This document shows, piece after piece, positions 15,378 through 24,187 of a stretch of 64,000 bases of DNA. The stretch is from Sphingobacteriaceae bacterium GW460-11-11-14-LB5 (lineage in GTDB: Bacteria > Bacteroidota > Bacteroidia > Sphingobacteriales > Sphingobacteriaceae), in NCBI GenBank assembly GCA_002151545.1, contig CP021237.1, positions 682,001 to 746,000 on the forward strand, written 5' to 3'. The translations under genes and the position numbers were made by a program. The notes beneath the pieces were generated by a model that made no database searches, was not told the DNA's origin, and saw only the letters and a program-made list of their open reading frames with translations. Each line of letters starts with the position of its first letter. The stretch's first letter is position 1.

Positions 15378-18194
15378 TTGGATTTACTAAACTCTTTTAA
15401 AAGAGCGGCACTCACGGTGTTCGCTTTAACGATCAGCATACTTGCGTATGCACAAACAGGAAAAATTTCTGGAACGGTTACCGATAAAAAAACGGGCGAA
15501 ACCTTAATTGGGGTAACGGTTAAAATTAAAGGTACAACTAAAGGTACTTCTACAGGTGCAGATGGTAAATATACTATCGCTGCATTACAAGATGGCAAAT
15601 TTATTATAGAGGCTTCTTATGTAGGTTATGCCAATAAAGAAGTACCGGCTGTGGAAGTGACCGGAGGGGCTACAACTACTTTAAACCTGGCGCTTGAAGA
15701 ATCTAATTCTCAAAAATTAGCTGATGTACAGGTAAAAGGTCAGGCCAGCAGAGAAACTGAAACGGCACTTTTATCGCTTCAAAAAAATGCAATCGAAATT
15801 AAACAGGGTATCGGAATCCAGGAATTATCCAGGAAGGGTGTAAGTGATGTTGAAGAAGGATTAACCAAAATTACCGGTATTACCAAAGTAGATGGCAGGG
15901 GTTTATTTGTAAGGGGTTTAGAAGACAGGTATAATAATCTTTTAATAAATGGTTTAGCTGTTCCTTCTAACAATCCTTTCAAAAAGATTATCCCATTAGA
16001 TCTTTTCCCAACAGACATTGTAAGTGTTTTAGAAACCTACAAAACATTCAACTCAGGTTTATATGGCGATTTTGCGGGTGGAACATTTAATATTGTAACG
16101 GCTAAGGGCGAAAAGGCAGTAACGAAAATTAATATCGGTACCAGCTTTCTTTCTAACAGTAGCTTTAAAAAATTCTTAAGACCGGAGGGTGAGACTTCAG
16201 TTGGCGATTACTTTGGTTTTCCAAGCAATGACCGTAGCATACCGAAGGTTTTCGGTAAGAAGCCATCATCTTATACCATGACTGCAAACGAAGCCAACTC
16301 ACAGTTTGACTCTGGCTTCGATGTAGAAGAAGGAAATGCACCTTTAAATACAAATATTGGGATACTACATACACGAAAAATCAGATTTGACAATAACCGT
16401 TCTTTCCAGTATCTGGTTTCTGTAAATACAGATAATAATTTTCAAATAAGAGAAGGTGTAGATCGTTTCTTTAATACCGTTCAGGGTATTTACGATAACA
16501 ACTTATATACCACTAAATACAGGTTTTCGACCAACTCATCTTTATTGGGTGCGGTTAATTATGGTACCAACAGGTTAAACTTAAATTTAAATGCCTTTTA
16601 TTTAAAAGGAACTGAAACCATGATACAGGATCAATTGGGTTATACCAATGGCCAGGCTACTGCCAATAACTCGTTTATCCGCTTAAACCAATTGCAAAAA
16701 ACTGATTTTTTTACCGGACAGGTATTTGCGAATTATAAAATAACGGAAGATGATAGACATAGCGTAAGGGCAGGAGCTTCTTATTCAAAAACAGGCTACG
16801 AACTTCCTGACAGAAAATCGTTTAAAGGAGCGAAGCTTGATAACAATACCACATCAATCAGTTATACTGGTAATAGTATCACCAGACAGTATATGGATTT
16901 TAATGGCGATTTCTTCGGATCTGGTTTATTGGAATACAATTGGAAGTTTGGAAATAGCGATTTAGCAAAAGCGAATAAATTTACGGTAGGTTACAATGGC
17001 TCTTTCAATAAAATAGAATCTAATTTCAGGTTTTTGGTTTCACAAAACCTGGCCTCTAACAATGCTACTTTTAATACCAATCAACCTGATGCTACCTTGG
17101 CCGGGCAGATTGCCAACGGTGGTTTTACTTATAATGAAGGTACAGGTGCAACTTATCTTGCCCGCATGCAGGAAAGTGTTAACGCCGGTTATGCCGATTT
17201 ATCTCTTGTAGTAGGTGATAAAATTAACATCAATGGTGGGTTAAGGGTCGAGCAATCGCAACGGGTTACAAGATTCAGAAATCCAGGAACTATTGACGAT
17301 CCTTTTGTAAGGGTCACAAAAAACAATACAGATGTTTTGCCAGCTGTAAACTTTAAATATTCGGTTAGCGAGAAAACCAACTTAAGGCTATCACTTTCAA
17401 AAACCTTAACCAAACCGGTTATTATGGAGGCTTTCCCGTTAGAGTTCGTAAATCCTGATGGAACTATCGAAAATGGTAATGCTAATGTGATTAATAGTCA
17501 AAACTATAATTTAGACGTGAAATATGAGTTTTTCCCTTCTAATACCGAAATGTTTGCCATAACCGGATTTGCCAAATATTTGAAAAATCCTATTGAACGT
17601 TTGTTTACACCAACAGCTGGAAGCGGTGGTTTAGCCATTACTTATGATAACTCTAAAAAAGCAATTTTATATGGTGCGGAATTAGAATTTTTATTGCAAC
17701 TCTCAAGATTCAGCGAATCACTTTCTAATTTCTCAGTTGGTTTCAATACCTCGTTGATGTATACGAAAACAACCATCGATAAAGTAAAAAACAGTGCAGA
17801 AACTGCTGCCATCGGTAATGATAATACCCGTAAGTTACAGGGTGCTTCACCGTGGTTAATCAATGCCGATATCAAACACGAAAGTAATTTCAGTAAAAAC
17901 TGGAAAAGTACCATTACACTGGCCTACAACATTTATGGCGAACGTATTTACGCGGTAGGTACCAATGGTTTAGATAACTATTACGAAAAACCTTTTGGAA
18001 AACTGGATTTGATCTGGAGCAACAAGATTTCGGGCAAGTGGGATTTAAAGTTTGGCGTAGAGAATATCTTAAACCCAACTTATAAAGTTGATTTAGGCGG
18101 AAATAGTTTAGTGAAAATATACGAGAACGACCTTACCGTTAAAGATTATAAAAGAGGTGTTGGCGTATCGTTAGGCCTTGGTTACACATTCTAA
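15378..18194 (+). CDS. TonB-dependent outer-membrane receptor with carboxypeptidase-regulatory-like domain
   Basis: With a TTG start at 15378 the product is 938 residues: signal peptide (to ILAYAQ), a CarboxypepD_reg-like domain (about 30-118, GKISGTVTDKKTGETL), a plug (about 130-250, RGLEDRYNNLLINGL) and a 22-strand-type beta barrel ending in LGLGYTF with a terminal Phe. The upstream GTG at 15342 lies before the -7 element, so it is rejected. Such receptors import large or scarce ligands with TonB energy. No SusD gene follows; the next gene encodes a beta-helix lipoprotein instead, so this is not a standard SusCD pair. The phased TTAAC array suggests control by a PhoB-like regulator, perhaps for phosphate or a phosphorylated compound; the ligand is unknown. 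Confidence 0.92.
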   Translation: MDLLNSFKRAALTVFALTISILAYAQTGKISGTVTDKKTGETLIGVTVKIKGTTKGTSTGADGKYTIAALQDGKFIIEASYVGYANKEVPAVEVTGGATTTLNLALEESNSQKLADVQVKGQASRETETALLSLQKNAIEIKQGIGIQELSRKGVSDVEEGLTKITGITKVDGRGLFVRGLEDRYNNLLINGLAVPSNNPFKKIIPLDLFPTDIVSVLETYKTFNSGLYGDFAGGTFNIVTAKGEKAVTKINIGTSFLSNSSFKKFLRPEGETSVGDYFGFPSNDRSIPKVFGKKPSSYTMTANEANSQFDSGFDVEEGNAPLNTNIGILHTRKIRFDNNRSFQYLVSVNTDNNFQIREGVDRFFNTVQGIYDNNLYTTKYRFSTNSSLLGAVNYGTNRLNLNLNAFYLKGTETMIQDQLGYTNGQATANNSFIRLNQLQKTDFFTGQVFANYKITEDDRHSVRAGASYSKTGYELPDRKSFKGAKLDNNTTSISYTGNSITRQYMDFNGDFFGSGLLEYNWKFGNSDLAKANKFTVGYNGSFNKIESNFRFLVSQNLASNNATFNTNQPDATLAGQIANGGFTYNEGTGATYLARMQESVNAGYADLSLVVGDKININGGLRVEQSQRVTRFRNPGTIDDPFVRVTKNNTDVLPAVNFKYSVSEKTNLRLSLSKTLTKPVIMEAFPLEFVNPDGTIENGNANVINSQNYNLDVKYEFFPSNTEMFAITGFAKYLKNPIERLFTPTAGSGGLAITYDNSKKAILYGAELEFLLQLSRFSESLSNFSVGFNTSLMYTKTTIDKVKNSAETAAIGNDNTRKLQGASPWLINADIKHESNFSKNWKSTITLAYNIYGERIYAVGTNGLDNYYEKPFGKLDLIWSNKISGKWDLKFGVENILNPTYKVDLGGNSLVKIYENDLTVKDYKRGVGVSLGLGYTF

Positions 18195-18200
18195 TTTGAC

Positions 18201-18250
18201 ATTACGATTTATTAACCTTCGGTTTACGTAATGTTAAACATGGGTTAATG
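18201..18250 (+). promoter_or_regulatory. 11-bp-phased TTAAC box array before the beta-helix lipoprotein
   Basis: Boxes at 18212 (TTAACC), 18223 (TTTACG), 18234 (TTAAAC) and 18245 (TTAATG) are exactly 11 bp apart; a weaker ATTACG lies at 18201 in the same phase. The array starts 6 nt after the receptor stop codon, so the lipoprotein gene can be controlled separately. No good -7 element is seen at the expected distance; TAAATTTA at 18271 is the nearest. Confidence 0.6.
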
Positions 18251-18309
18251 TATTCAAAACATAGGAAAACTAAATTTACACATCAAAGGAAAATTAAAAA
18301 AGATTAAAA

Positions 18310-19515
18310 ATGAAAAAATTACTTTATGCAATTGCTGTGTCAGCTACAATTTTTACGGGCTGTTCAAAAGACGAAGATGACGAGATCCCTACAAAAGTTC
18401 CGGTAGTAGGCGAAATCACAGGCGATATTACAGCTAACAGAACATTGGCTTTTGGTAATTATACGTTAAAAGGTATTGTTAAAATTCAATCAGGTGTTAC
18501 TTTAACTATCGAGGCGGGTTCTACTTTTACTGCTGATAAATCTGATGGTGATGATGGTTTAGTAGTATTAAACGGTGGTAAGTTAATTGCCAACGGTACT
18601 GCCGATAACCCAATTGTATTAACAGAAAAATCAAAAGTTGGTGGTTCTTGGAATGGCATTATCATGTATGGTGATGCGCCGATTGTAAACTCATCGACTG
18701 CTCCTGCTCCTCAAACTTCAAACTCTGAGGATGGTTTATTATTGCCATACGGTGGTACTAATGCTGCCCATAATGGTGGTTCATTAAAATATGTAAGAGT
18801 AGAATATGCAGGCCGTGTAATTACAACCAACTCTAAAGAACAAAATGGTTTCTCATTCTATTCTGTAGGTAGTGGAACAGTATTAGAAAACCTGGTTTCT
18901 TACAAAGGAAATGATGATGGTTTCGAATTTTATGGTGGTACCGTAAGTGCTAAAAACTTAATCTCTTATGGTAATGCTGATGATTCTTTCGATTGGCAGG
19001 ATGGCTGGAGAGGCCAGGATAATACCAACTGGTATGCTTATCAAACCGGTGTGGGCAACTATGGTATGGAAGTAGAATCAAAAGGTGTAGACAATGCATT
19101 TTTTCCAAAAGTAACCAACATTACGTTAAAAAGAGCTGCTGGTACTACAACTGAAGCACAAAGTGAAATCCAGTTAGATGCTTTCCAGTTTAAAGCAGAA
19201 GGTAATGGTGATTATAGCAATATCGTAATTGATGGTTATGCTAGCCAAACAACGCCTACTGCATTTAATGGTGGTGCTGTACAAATCCGCGATTTAGTTA
19301 CATTTGACCACCAGGTATTAACGGGTAAGATCAAATTAACTAATGTTAAGGTTACCAATACACCAAACTTGTTTATTAACGGAGTGTCTACCATAAACGT
19401 TACCGCGGCTAGTTTTGGTACAAACTGGACCACTTCAACTACTGCAACTGGTGCTACTTTAGTTAAAGGTAAATGGTCAACCGTTGATGGTGTAGATTTA
19501 TTAGCTAACCTATAA
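18310..19515 (+). CDS. Outer-membrane-type lipoprotein, predicted right-handed beta-helix
   Basis: The 401-residue product has a lipoprotein signal (SATIFTGCSKDEDDE, acylated Cys at about 17) with acidic residues after it, as in Bacteroidetes surface lipoproteins. The rest has repeated short beta turns (LTIEAGSTFTA, GGKLIANGTADNPIVLTE, YVRVEYAG, NGFSFYSVG, DDGFEFYGGTVSAKNLISYGNADDS cut into rungs), typical of parallel beta-helix carbohydrate or ligand-binding proteins. No catalytic motif is recognised. Homologues are often next to a TonB receptor, so it may replace SusD as the surface ligand-binding partner. It has its own phased TTAAC boxes and ends at a strong terminator. Confidence 0.8.
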   Translation: MKKLLYAIAVSATIFTGCSKDEDDEIPTKVPVVGEITGDITANRTLAFGNYTLKGIVKIQSGVTLTIEAGSTFTADKSDGDDGLVVLNGGKLIANGTADNPIVLTEKSKVGGSWNGIIMYGDAPIVNSSTAPAPQTSNSEDGLLLPYGGTNAAHNGGSLKYVRVEYAGRVITTNSKEQNGFSFYSVGSGTVLENLVSYKGNDDGFEFYGGTVSAKNLISYGNADDSFDWQDGWRGQDNTNWYAYQTGVGNYGMEVESKGVDNAFFPKVTNITLKRAAGTTTEAQSEIQLDAFQFKAEGNGDYSNIVIDGYASQTTPTAFNGGAVQIRDLVTFDHQVLTGKIKLTNVKVTNTPNLFINGVSTINVTAASFGTNWTTSTTATGATLVKGKWSTVDGVDLLANL

Positions 19516-19548
19516 GCATAAACTTTTTCCTGTATAACAGGATATAGA

Positions 19549-19582
19549 TAGGGTATTCATCATATGATGGATACCCTTTTTT
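19549..19582 (+). terminator. Terminator after the beta-helix lipoprotein
   Basis: An 11-bp stem (19551-19561 with 19566-19576, one G-U pair), ATAT loop and T run. Confidence 0.85.
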
Positions 19583-19635
19583 GGTAATAATGGTTTTAAA
19601 TTAGAATCTAATTATATTAATGCATAATTGATAAC

Positions 19636-19680
19636 TTAATAAGTCTTTAACTATTTATTAATGAGACAACGGTATTTTTA
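19636..19680 (+). promoter_or_regulatory. 11-bp-phased TTAAC boxes plus -7 element before the 543-aa lipoprotein
   Basis: Boxes at 19636 (TTAATA), 19647 (TTAACT) and 19658 (TTAATG) are 11 bp apart. TATTTTTA at 19673-19680, close to TAnnTTTG, begins exactly 15 bp after the start of the last box, the same geometry as at the TonB receptor promoter. Its end is 3 bp from the ATG, so the transcript would be leaderless. Confidence 0.6.
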
Positions 19681-19683
19681 GTT

Positions 19684-21315
19684 ATGAAAAACGTCTATTT
19701 AACATCTCTTAAAATCGTAATGGTTGCGGCTTTAATTGCTATGGCATTCTGTGGCTGTAAAAAAGATACAACTCTGGTATCTGAACCTAAGAAATTGAAA
19801 ATTAGTAATAAACTTGCAAGTATTCCCACCCATGTCTTTGATTGGGAAACTGCTGATTATATGCCTACACCAGCAGGTTCACCACCTATCTTGGTGCCTT
19901 GGGCATCAGGGAGTAATCAATTATTCCCAAATGAAATTGCTTTTGATTATAAAAAGGCAGATGGCTGGAATCTGATTTACAATACGTTTAGTCCTACTCA
20001 ATTAACATCTCCCAATTTTTTTGCACTTTACAATAAATATAGAGGATTAATACGCTTTTATCTGTATTTACCTCCTGGAAGCCCATACGCATCTTCATAC
20101 TTTAGTGATGGATTAGGCATATCTGGCGGATATCCGTCTTCAATAATGAATTTTTCTAAAGAGATTATCGATCCTGAAAATGTACCACAATCAGTAACAA
20201 AGATTCAAAATTATCAGATATTATCAACTGGTGCATGGTATGCTTGTCAATACGAGCTAGCTTATGATCCCTATATTGCAAACACCAGTCAAGAGAATTT
20301 AAACTTTGTTTGGAATGTATCTTCAACTAATTTGTCTCAAGTTGCACTTAATGGAACGTCAAGTGGAACTTTAACAGGTACTGTTGGTACCGCAAGCTCT
20401 GGAGGCTTTAATCTAGGTAGTTTATTAGGGAATCTAGGGAATACTGCTATTCTTGTAGCTGGTTTTAAGGGGATACAAGCACTAAATCTGCCTAAATCAA
20501 AAGTCTTTGGAACAGATGTAACAAAGTCTATAGAGGATGGTGTTAAAGGTGGTTTAAGTGGTGCGGTTAAAGGTTTTTTTAGTGCCATATTGGGGGGAGC
20601 TGCCACCAGCCCTCAGGTAGTTGATCTAAAATTAAAAGTAGAAACTAATTTGACTGGCTCAATAACAAATAATAGCGGTATCTTAAGTACTACTTTAGCA
20701 ATGCCGGGATCGGCGAATGCTAATTCCGTTGGATATATTCCGAGTTATAATAAGATTTTAGGTGTTTTTGATTTTTCAGTAGCCCCAATTCTGTTCGTAG
20801 CGAATCAGAAAGTGTTAATCTACGAAGCTCCTGGTGCAGAGACAAAATATATCGACGATTATAGTGTAGTTTATCATCATGGCCTCCTTAATGATTTTAG
20901 ACCAATAACCAATCCAGAGGTTACAAATGATGGAACAACAGTTAAAGTTACCAGAATTGATGTACTTGTACCTTATAGGCAAAAATATGCAAGTTATGGC
21001 CGTCCTTCTGAAAAAACAACCATAGAGAGGTATTTGGATAGGAATGATCCAAATTATCCAATGCCCGAAAGTTATGGGAAAGAAATCGTTGGAGAAGAAA
21101 TTTATGCTTATGGTAGCAGCTCGAATGTTGCGAATGCTAAGAATATTTTCTTTAAGGTTCAGCATCGTCAGGATTATAGTATCGGAACAGGTTACTATAA
21201 TGCCACCAATCTTGATGGTATTCGCATACGTTATACGATATTGATAACGCCTGGTAATGGCTCTAAGCCTATTACAATTATAAAAACAGTAAAGCCTACG
21301 CTAGAATTTACATAG
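19684..21315 (+). CDS. Large exported lipoprotein of unknown function
   Basis: I do not recognise this 543-residue protein. The N-terminus is a signal with a likely lipoprotein cysteine (ALIAMAFCGCKKDTT, Cys at about 26). The middle (about 225-310) is rich in Gly, Ser and Ala with amphipathic stretches (GGFNLGSLLGNLG, VKGGLSGAVKGFFSAILGG), unlike the beta-rich flanks. The C-terminal part is beta-rich and contains many Tyr and Asn. Codon use is a little more AT-rich than in the genes before it. It has its own phased TTAAC boxes, so it probably shares control with the receptor and beta-helix genes, but a strong terminator separates them. A short degraded ORF follows. Confidence 0.75.
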   Translation: MKNVYLTSLKIVMVAALIAMAFCGCKKDTTLVSEPKKLKISNKLASIPTHVFDWETADYMPTPAGSPPILVPWASGSNQLFPNEIAFDYKKADGWNLIYNTFSPTQLTSPNFFALYNKYRGLIRFYLYLPPGSPYASSYFSDGLGISGGYPSSIMNFSKEIIDPENVPQSVTKIQNYQILSTGAWYACQYELAYDPYIANTSQENLNFVWNVSSTNLSQVALNGTSSGTLTGTVGTASSGGFNLGSLLGNLGNTAILVAGFKGIQALNLPKSKVFGTDVTKSIEDGVKGGLSGAVKGFFSAILGGAATSPQVVDLKLKVETNLTGSITNNSGILSTTLAMPGSANANSVGYIPSYNKILGVFDFSVAPILFVANQKVLIYEAPGAETKYIDDYSVVYHHGLLNDFRPITNPEVTNDGTTVKVTRIDVLVPYRQKYASYGRPSEKTTIERYLDRNDPNYPMPESYGKEIVGEEIYAYGSSSNVANAKNIFFKVQHRQDYSIGTGYYNATNLDGIRIRYTILITPGNGSKPITIIKTVKPTLEFT

Positions 21316-21400
21316 GATTTCTAATTTATAAGAGCATATTTGAATTGCAGCTATTTACAAATGATCAGGAGCCCTATCAGATGAGTTATAAAACTGTTGA

Positions 21401-21559
21401 AACTGGATTTACTATCAATGGGATGGCACCGGTATTAATAGGATTAGTTATTATTACGAATTTCCTGATCCAATATTAATGAGATTGGTTGGTTTCAGTA
21501 CACCTGACAGCTATCAATTACAGCCTACAGTTTCTGATGGCAAGTATACACACTGGTAA
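21401..21559 (+). pseudogene. Degraded ORF fragment after the 543-aa lipoprotein
   Basis: One frame (codons in phase with 21401) reads about 52 residues without a start codon, including YYQWDGTGINRISYYYEF and ending DGKYTHW before a TAA at 21557. The composition is protein-like. Just upstream another frame reads MSYKTVETGFTING, so a frameshift may separate two parts of one former gene. It may be a remnant of a paralogue of the neighbouring lipoprotein (both have a YY...GI.RI pattern near the C-terminus), but the similarity is weak. Confidence 0.4.
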
Positions 21560-21604
21560 CGGCGGTAAAAAATATTATTGTACATTAACTGTTGAGCAAA
21601 TAAA

Positions 21605-21648
21605 AAAGGGGGCGTTCATTTTGATGATGAACGCCCCCTTTTATTTTA
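21605..21648. terminator. Bidirectional terminator
   Basis: A 15-bp G/C-rich stem (21605-21619 with 21627-21641) around a 7-nt loop has A and T runs on its two sides, so it can end transcripts from both directions between convergent genes. Confidence 0.9.
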
Positions 21649-21655
21649 TAATTTT

Positions 21656-21961
21656 TTATGCTGTTTCTTTAATCTCTACTTTGCTTTTCTTTGCTACAGC
21701 AGGTTTAGCTGTTTTAACCTTCGGACTTGCAGGCGTTGCTTTTTCTTCTTTAATATATGGCGTTATAGAATCATCTTGAGTAGCGAAAGTAACTTTTTTA
21801 GTTAATTGCTTTGCAAATTTTTCGATTACTTTATCAGTTTTTTTGGCTTTTCCGTACTGGATAACAAGTTCGTTAAATGCAAGGGCTAATTTCGATTCTA
21901 ATTCTTTGCGTAGTTTTTTGCTTGTCGAATGATTTTTCGACTTGGATTTATTCTTTTTCAT
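21656..21961 (-). CDS. Small lysine-rich basic protein, unknown function
   Basis: The 101-residue protein is about one quarter lysine. It has a basic N-terminus (KKNKSKSKNHSTSKKLRKE), a central amphipathic helix region (ESKLALAFNELVIQYGKAKK) and a Lys/Ala/Pro-rich tail (ASPKVKTAKPAVAKK) like that of histone-H1-type or HU-extension sequences. Nucleic-acid binding is plausible but not shown. It has its own -7 element (TATCTTTG, minus strand, 21983-21990) and ends at a bidirectional terminator. Confidence 0.75.
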   Translation of the reverse strand: MKKNKSKSKNHSTSKKLRKELESKLALAFNELVIQYGKAKKTDKVIEKFAKQLTKKVTFATQDDSITPYIKEEKATPASPKVKTAKPAVAKKSKVEIKETA

Positions 21962-21982
21962 TTAGAACTTATAGGGTTTCTT

Positions 21983-21990
21983 CAAAGATA
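21983..21990 (-). promoter_or_regulatory. -7 element of the lysine-rich protein gene
   Basis: The minus strand reads TATCTTTG, 21 nt before the ATG. Confidence 0.5.
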
Positions 21991-22110
21991 AAAAAACAGA
22001 AAGTTAAATTAATATTATGATTATGTTAACACATAGCCCGGCGCTTAACATATAAAATATTTCTCATAACTTAGTTTAAATCAAATAGTTTAGAATTTAA
22101 TCGAACGAAT

Positions 22111-22263
22111 ATGAACTATCCAATATTAATCGGCGTTGCGGTTCTGGTTATTATTTTAATTGTTTACCTGATTAAAAGAAACCAAAAGGATAAGAAGGCC
22201 TTTGAAGAGGAGACCATTCAATCTGAACTTCCCCCTGAAAAAGACGATAAGGAAAATATTTAA
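22111..22263 (+). CDS. 50-aa single-span membrane protein
   Basis: An ATG at 22111 opens a 50-residue frame, MNYPILIGVAVLVIILIVYL then KRNQKDKK and an acidic tail ending DDKENI. One N-terminal membrane helix is followed by a positive and then a negative cytoplasmic segment, a sensible topology for a real small protein. Its stop codon overlaps by 4 nt with the stop of the convergent gene on the other strand. The function is unknown. Confidence 0.65.
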   Translation: MNYPILIGVAVLVIILIVYLIKRNQKDKKAFEEETIQSELPPEKDDKENI

Positions 22264-22535
22264 AAAGTATGCCCTGCTGCGATTTCGCCACCCAGATCTA
22301 ATGTATTCTGGAAGCCTTCCAAATACTGAAGTAAATGCCGCTCTGCATTTGCATAAGAGGTAAATGTAGACGCCGGTTCATAGGCATCAGCATCAGTTTT
22401 GCTTTTGTAAAACGAACTGATTTTGAAAACGAAAACTTTGTCATCATTAATAGGCGACATAATTCTAGCCTTTATGGCGTGGCCGTTTACCTCAACAAAA
22501 AATTCTTTTAAAACAGTATAGATAACAGCAGACAT
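22260..22535 (-). CDS. Conserved-type small hypothetical protein
   Basis: A 91-residue soluble protein with mixed alpha/beta character (AVIYTVLKEFFVEVNGHAIKARIM at the start, ERHLLQYLEGF near the end). It has no signal peptide and no motif that I recognise. Coding character is good and the ATG start is clear. It converges with and slightly overlaps the 50-aa membrane protein gene. Confidence 0.65.
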   Translation of the reverse strand: MSAVIYTVLKEFFVEVNGHAIKARIMSPINDDKVFVFKISSFYKSKTDADAYEPASTFTSYANAERHLLQYLEGFQNTLDLGGEIAAGHTF

Positions 22536-22650
22536 AGACCAGGTTTTAAATTTAACTCAATATAAGAAATCTAAATTACCTTAAATAGCCCATGAATCAA
22601 CCTGTTGTTGATAACATAATAATTTTTTAACATTAATTTAATGTGAATGG

Positions 22651-23859
22651 CTATTTCTTAACAGGCTCGTATGCATAAACCACTTCGTATTTACTGTTTT
22701 TGAAATTTGAAGAAAGTTGTCCGATTTTTAGGTTTTGAGCCTGGGGGGTAGGCTCGCAATACGAATATTTTTTGCCTTTATAAGTAACCGGTTCGCCAAT
22801 TGGTTTATCAAACTGAACAGCAATGGTTAAATGTTTAGGGTATAGCAGGGCAATCATCGGCAGGTTATATATTTCCTTTACCAGATAGAAAAATAGTGCA
22901 GCCCGGTCATCGCAATCGCTGTACGTACTTAATAACGTTTGTTCAGGGGAGAAACGTTTTTCCTTGCCGAAGTTTTCACCGTCATCTTCATATAAAAAAC
23001 CATAACGGGTAAACCTCATCAGGTAATCAACCCCTTTTTTCTGATCCATGCCCTTTAGGTTTTCTTTCAGGGTGGGAATAAGCGAGCTGTACGTTTCCCT
23101 GCTTAAAGGGATATTAAAATAACTCTCAAAATCTACTACCGGATAATTTTTGAAAATGGCTTGTACATCTTCATTAACTTTTAGCTTAAAGTGATGGATT
23201 TTTTGACGGTAGCTAAATTCGATATCCTTTTCCTGATAACTTTCCGGTTTAAAATCGGGCATTCTGGTTACCTTATAAGAGAAAGGATTTTTAGCCTCTG
23301 GAATTAAAATTTTAACAGGTTTGTAAGCATCGGTCTGTTTAAACAGTTTGCCATAATCATGGTAATTCAGGCACATAAACTTTTTATCATCAATCATAAA
23401 AAACGGAATATCACTGATATCCTCTTCATTTCTTACATAAAAGATAACCTGATCATTGCCTATGGCTAACCTGGCATCGTAGCCACATTTACTCAGTAAA
23501 AACCATTTGTATAAAGTATAACCGAAATAATTAGCTGCTTTCGGGCTAATCTGTTCGGCTGTTTTACGAATCAGCTGATAATAAATCCAGTCGTTTAGGT
23601 TGTATTTTTTCTGGTATTTTTCTAAAGACGAAATAAGGGGCGCATATTGACCAGAGGAGATGCGGCTGTAAAAGTTTGAAACGGCTGATGTGGTTGCTGT
23701 TTTGGGTATTGGAAAAACCACTGAAGAATCGATACTAAAGTTAAAGGTCCCATCATAAAAATCGAAAGAATAGTTTTGTCCCTTCGAGATGATGGCATTC
23801 ATCATCAGGCAAACGAACAAAATAGTGCTCAAAACATATGTATAAATCCCTCTTTTCAA
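22651..23859 (-). CDS. Exported protein with transglutaminase-like (cysteine) catalytic core
   Basis: The 402-residue product starts at a TTG (no in-frame ATG is available upstream) and has a clean signal peptide ending near SKGQ. The C-terminal half holds a transglutaminase/papain-like arrangement: YSDCDDRAALFF (C316), PKHLTIAVQF (H343) and YSYCEPT (E369 where Asp is more usual). A helical N-terminal half precedes it. Bacterial members act as peptidases or cross-linkers in the envelope. The substrate is unknown. A pair of TTAAC boxes 11 bp apart lies about 85 nt upstream (23944-23960), similar to those of the TonB receptor unit. Confidence 0.75.
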   Translation of the reverse strand: MKRGIYTYVLSTILFVCLMMNAIISKGQNYSFDFYDGTFNFSIDSSVVFPIPKTATTSAVSNFYSRISSGQYAPLISSLEKYQKKYNLNDWIYYQLIRKTAEQISPKAANYFGYTLYKWFLLSKCGYDARLAIGNDQVIFYVRNEEDISDIPFFMIDDKKFMCLNYHDYGKLFKQTDAYKPVKILIPEAKNPFSYKVTRMPDFKPESYQEKDIEFSYRQKIHHFKLKVNEDVQAIFKNYPVVDFESYFNIPLSRETYSSLIPTLKENLKGMDQKKGVDYLMRFTRYGFLYEDDGENFGKEKRFSPEQTLLSTYSDCDDRAALFFYLVKEIYNLPMIALLYPKHLTIAVQFDKPIGEPVTYKGKKYSYCEPTPQAQNLKIGQLSSNFKNSKYEVVYAYEPVKK

Positions 23860-24145
23860 ACCGCCCTGTATTTGGTTACATTAAATTTACTTATTATTAA
23901 CATAAAAGCAACAATTTCTTTATGTGAACAATTTTAGCATCACTTAACGTAGTGTTAACATTAATGCTGATTCAGGGCTTTGAAAATTGCTTCTTAGGAG
24001 AAAATCGTTGGATTAGAAATATCATTATATATGCATGAATAAATTCTATAAATAACATATCATTAATACCAATTTAACAAGGCAAACCTACTTTTGTGGC
24101 ATAAATATTTGGTTAGTATTTATAAAGTTTAGGTTAGTTGATAAT
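23860..24145. other. Gene-free gap with possible regulatory boxes
   Basis: About 290 bp between two minus-strand genes. It contains TTAACG at 23944 and TTAACA at 23955 (11 bp apart) and a minus-strand TAGGTTTG -7-like element at 24083-24090. I see no ORF or RNA structure otherwise. Confidence 0.5.
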
Positions 24146-24176
24146 AAAAAACCCAGATGGATGTCTGGGTTTTTTT
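24146..24176 (-). terminator. Terminator of olsF
   Basis: A 12-bp stem (24146-24157 with 24164-24175) with A/T runs on both sides lies 12 bp past the olsF stop codon. Confidence 0.85.
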
Positions 24177-24187
24177 ATTGAATTGAC

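Noticed and set aside
22026..22050. Two TTAACA sites 19 bp apart as members of the phased regulon
   Set aside because: The spacing is not a multiple of 11, and no -7 element is placed correctly.
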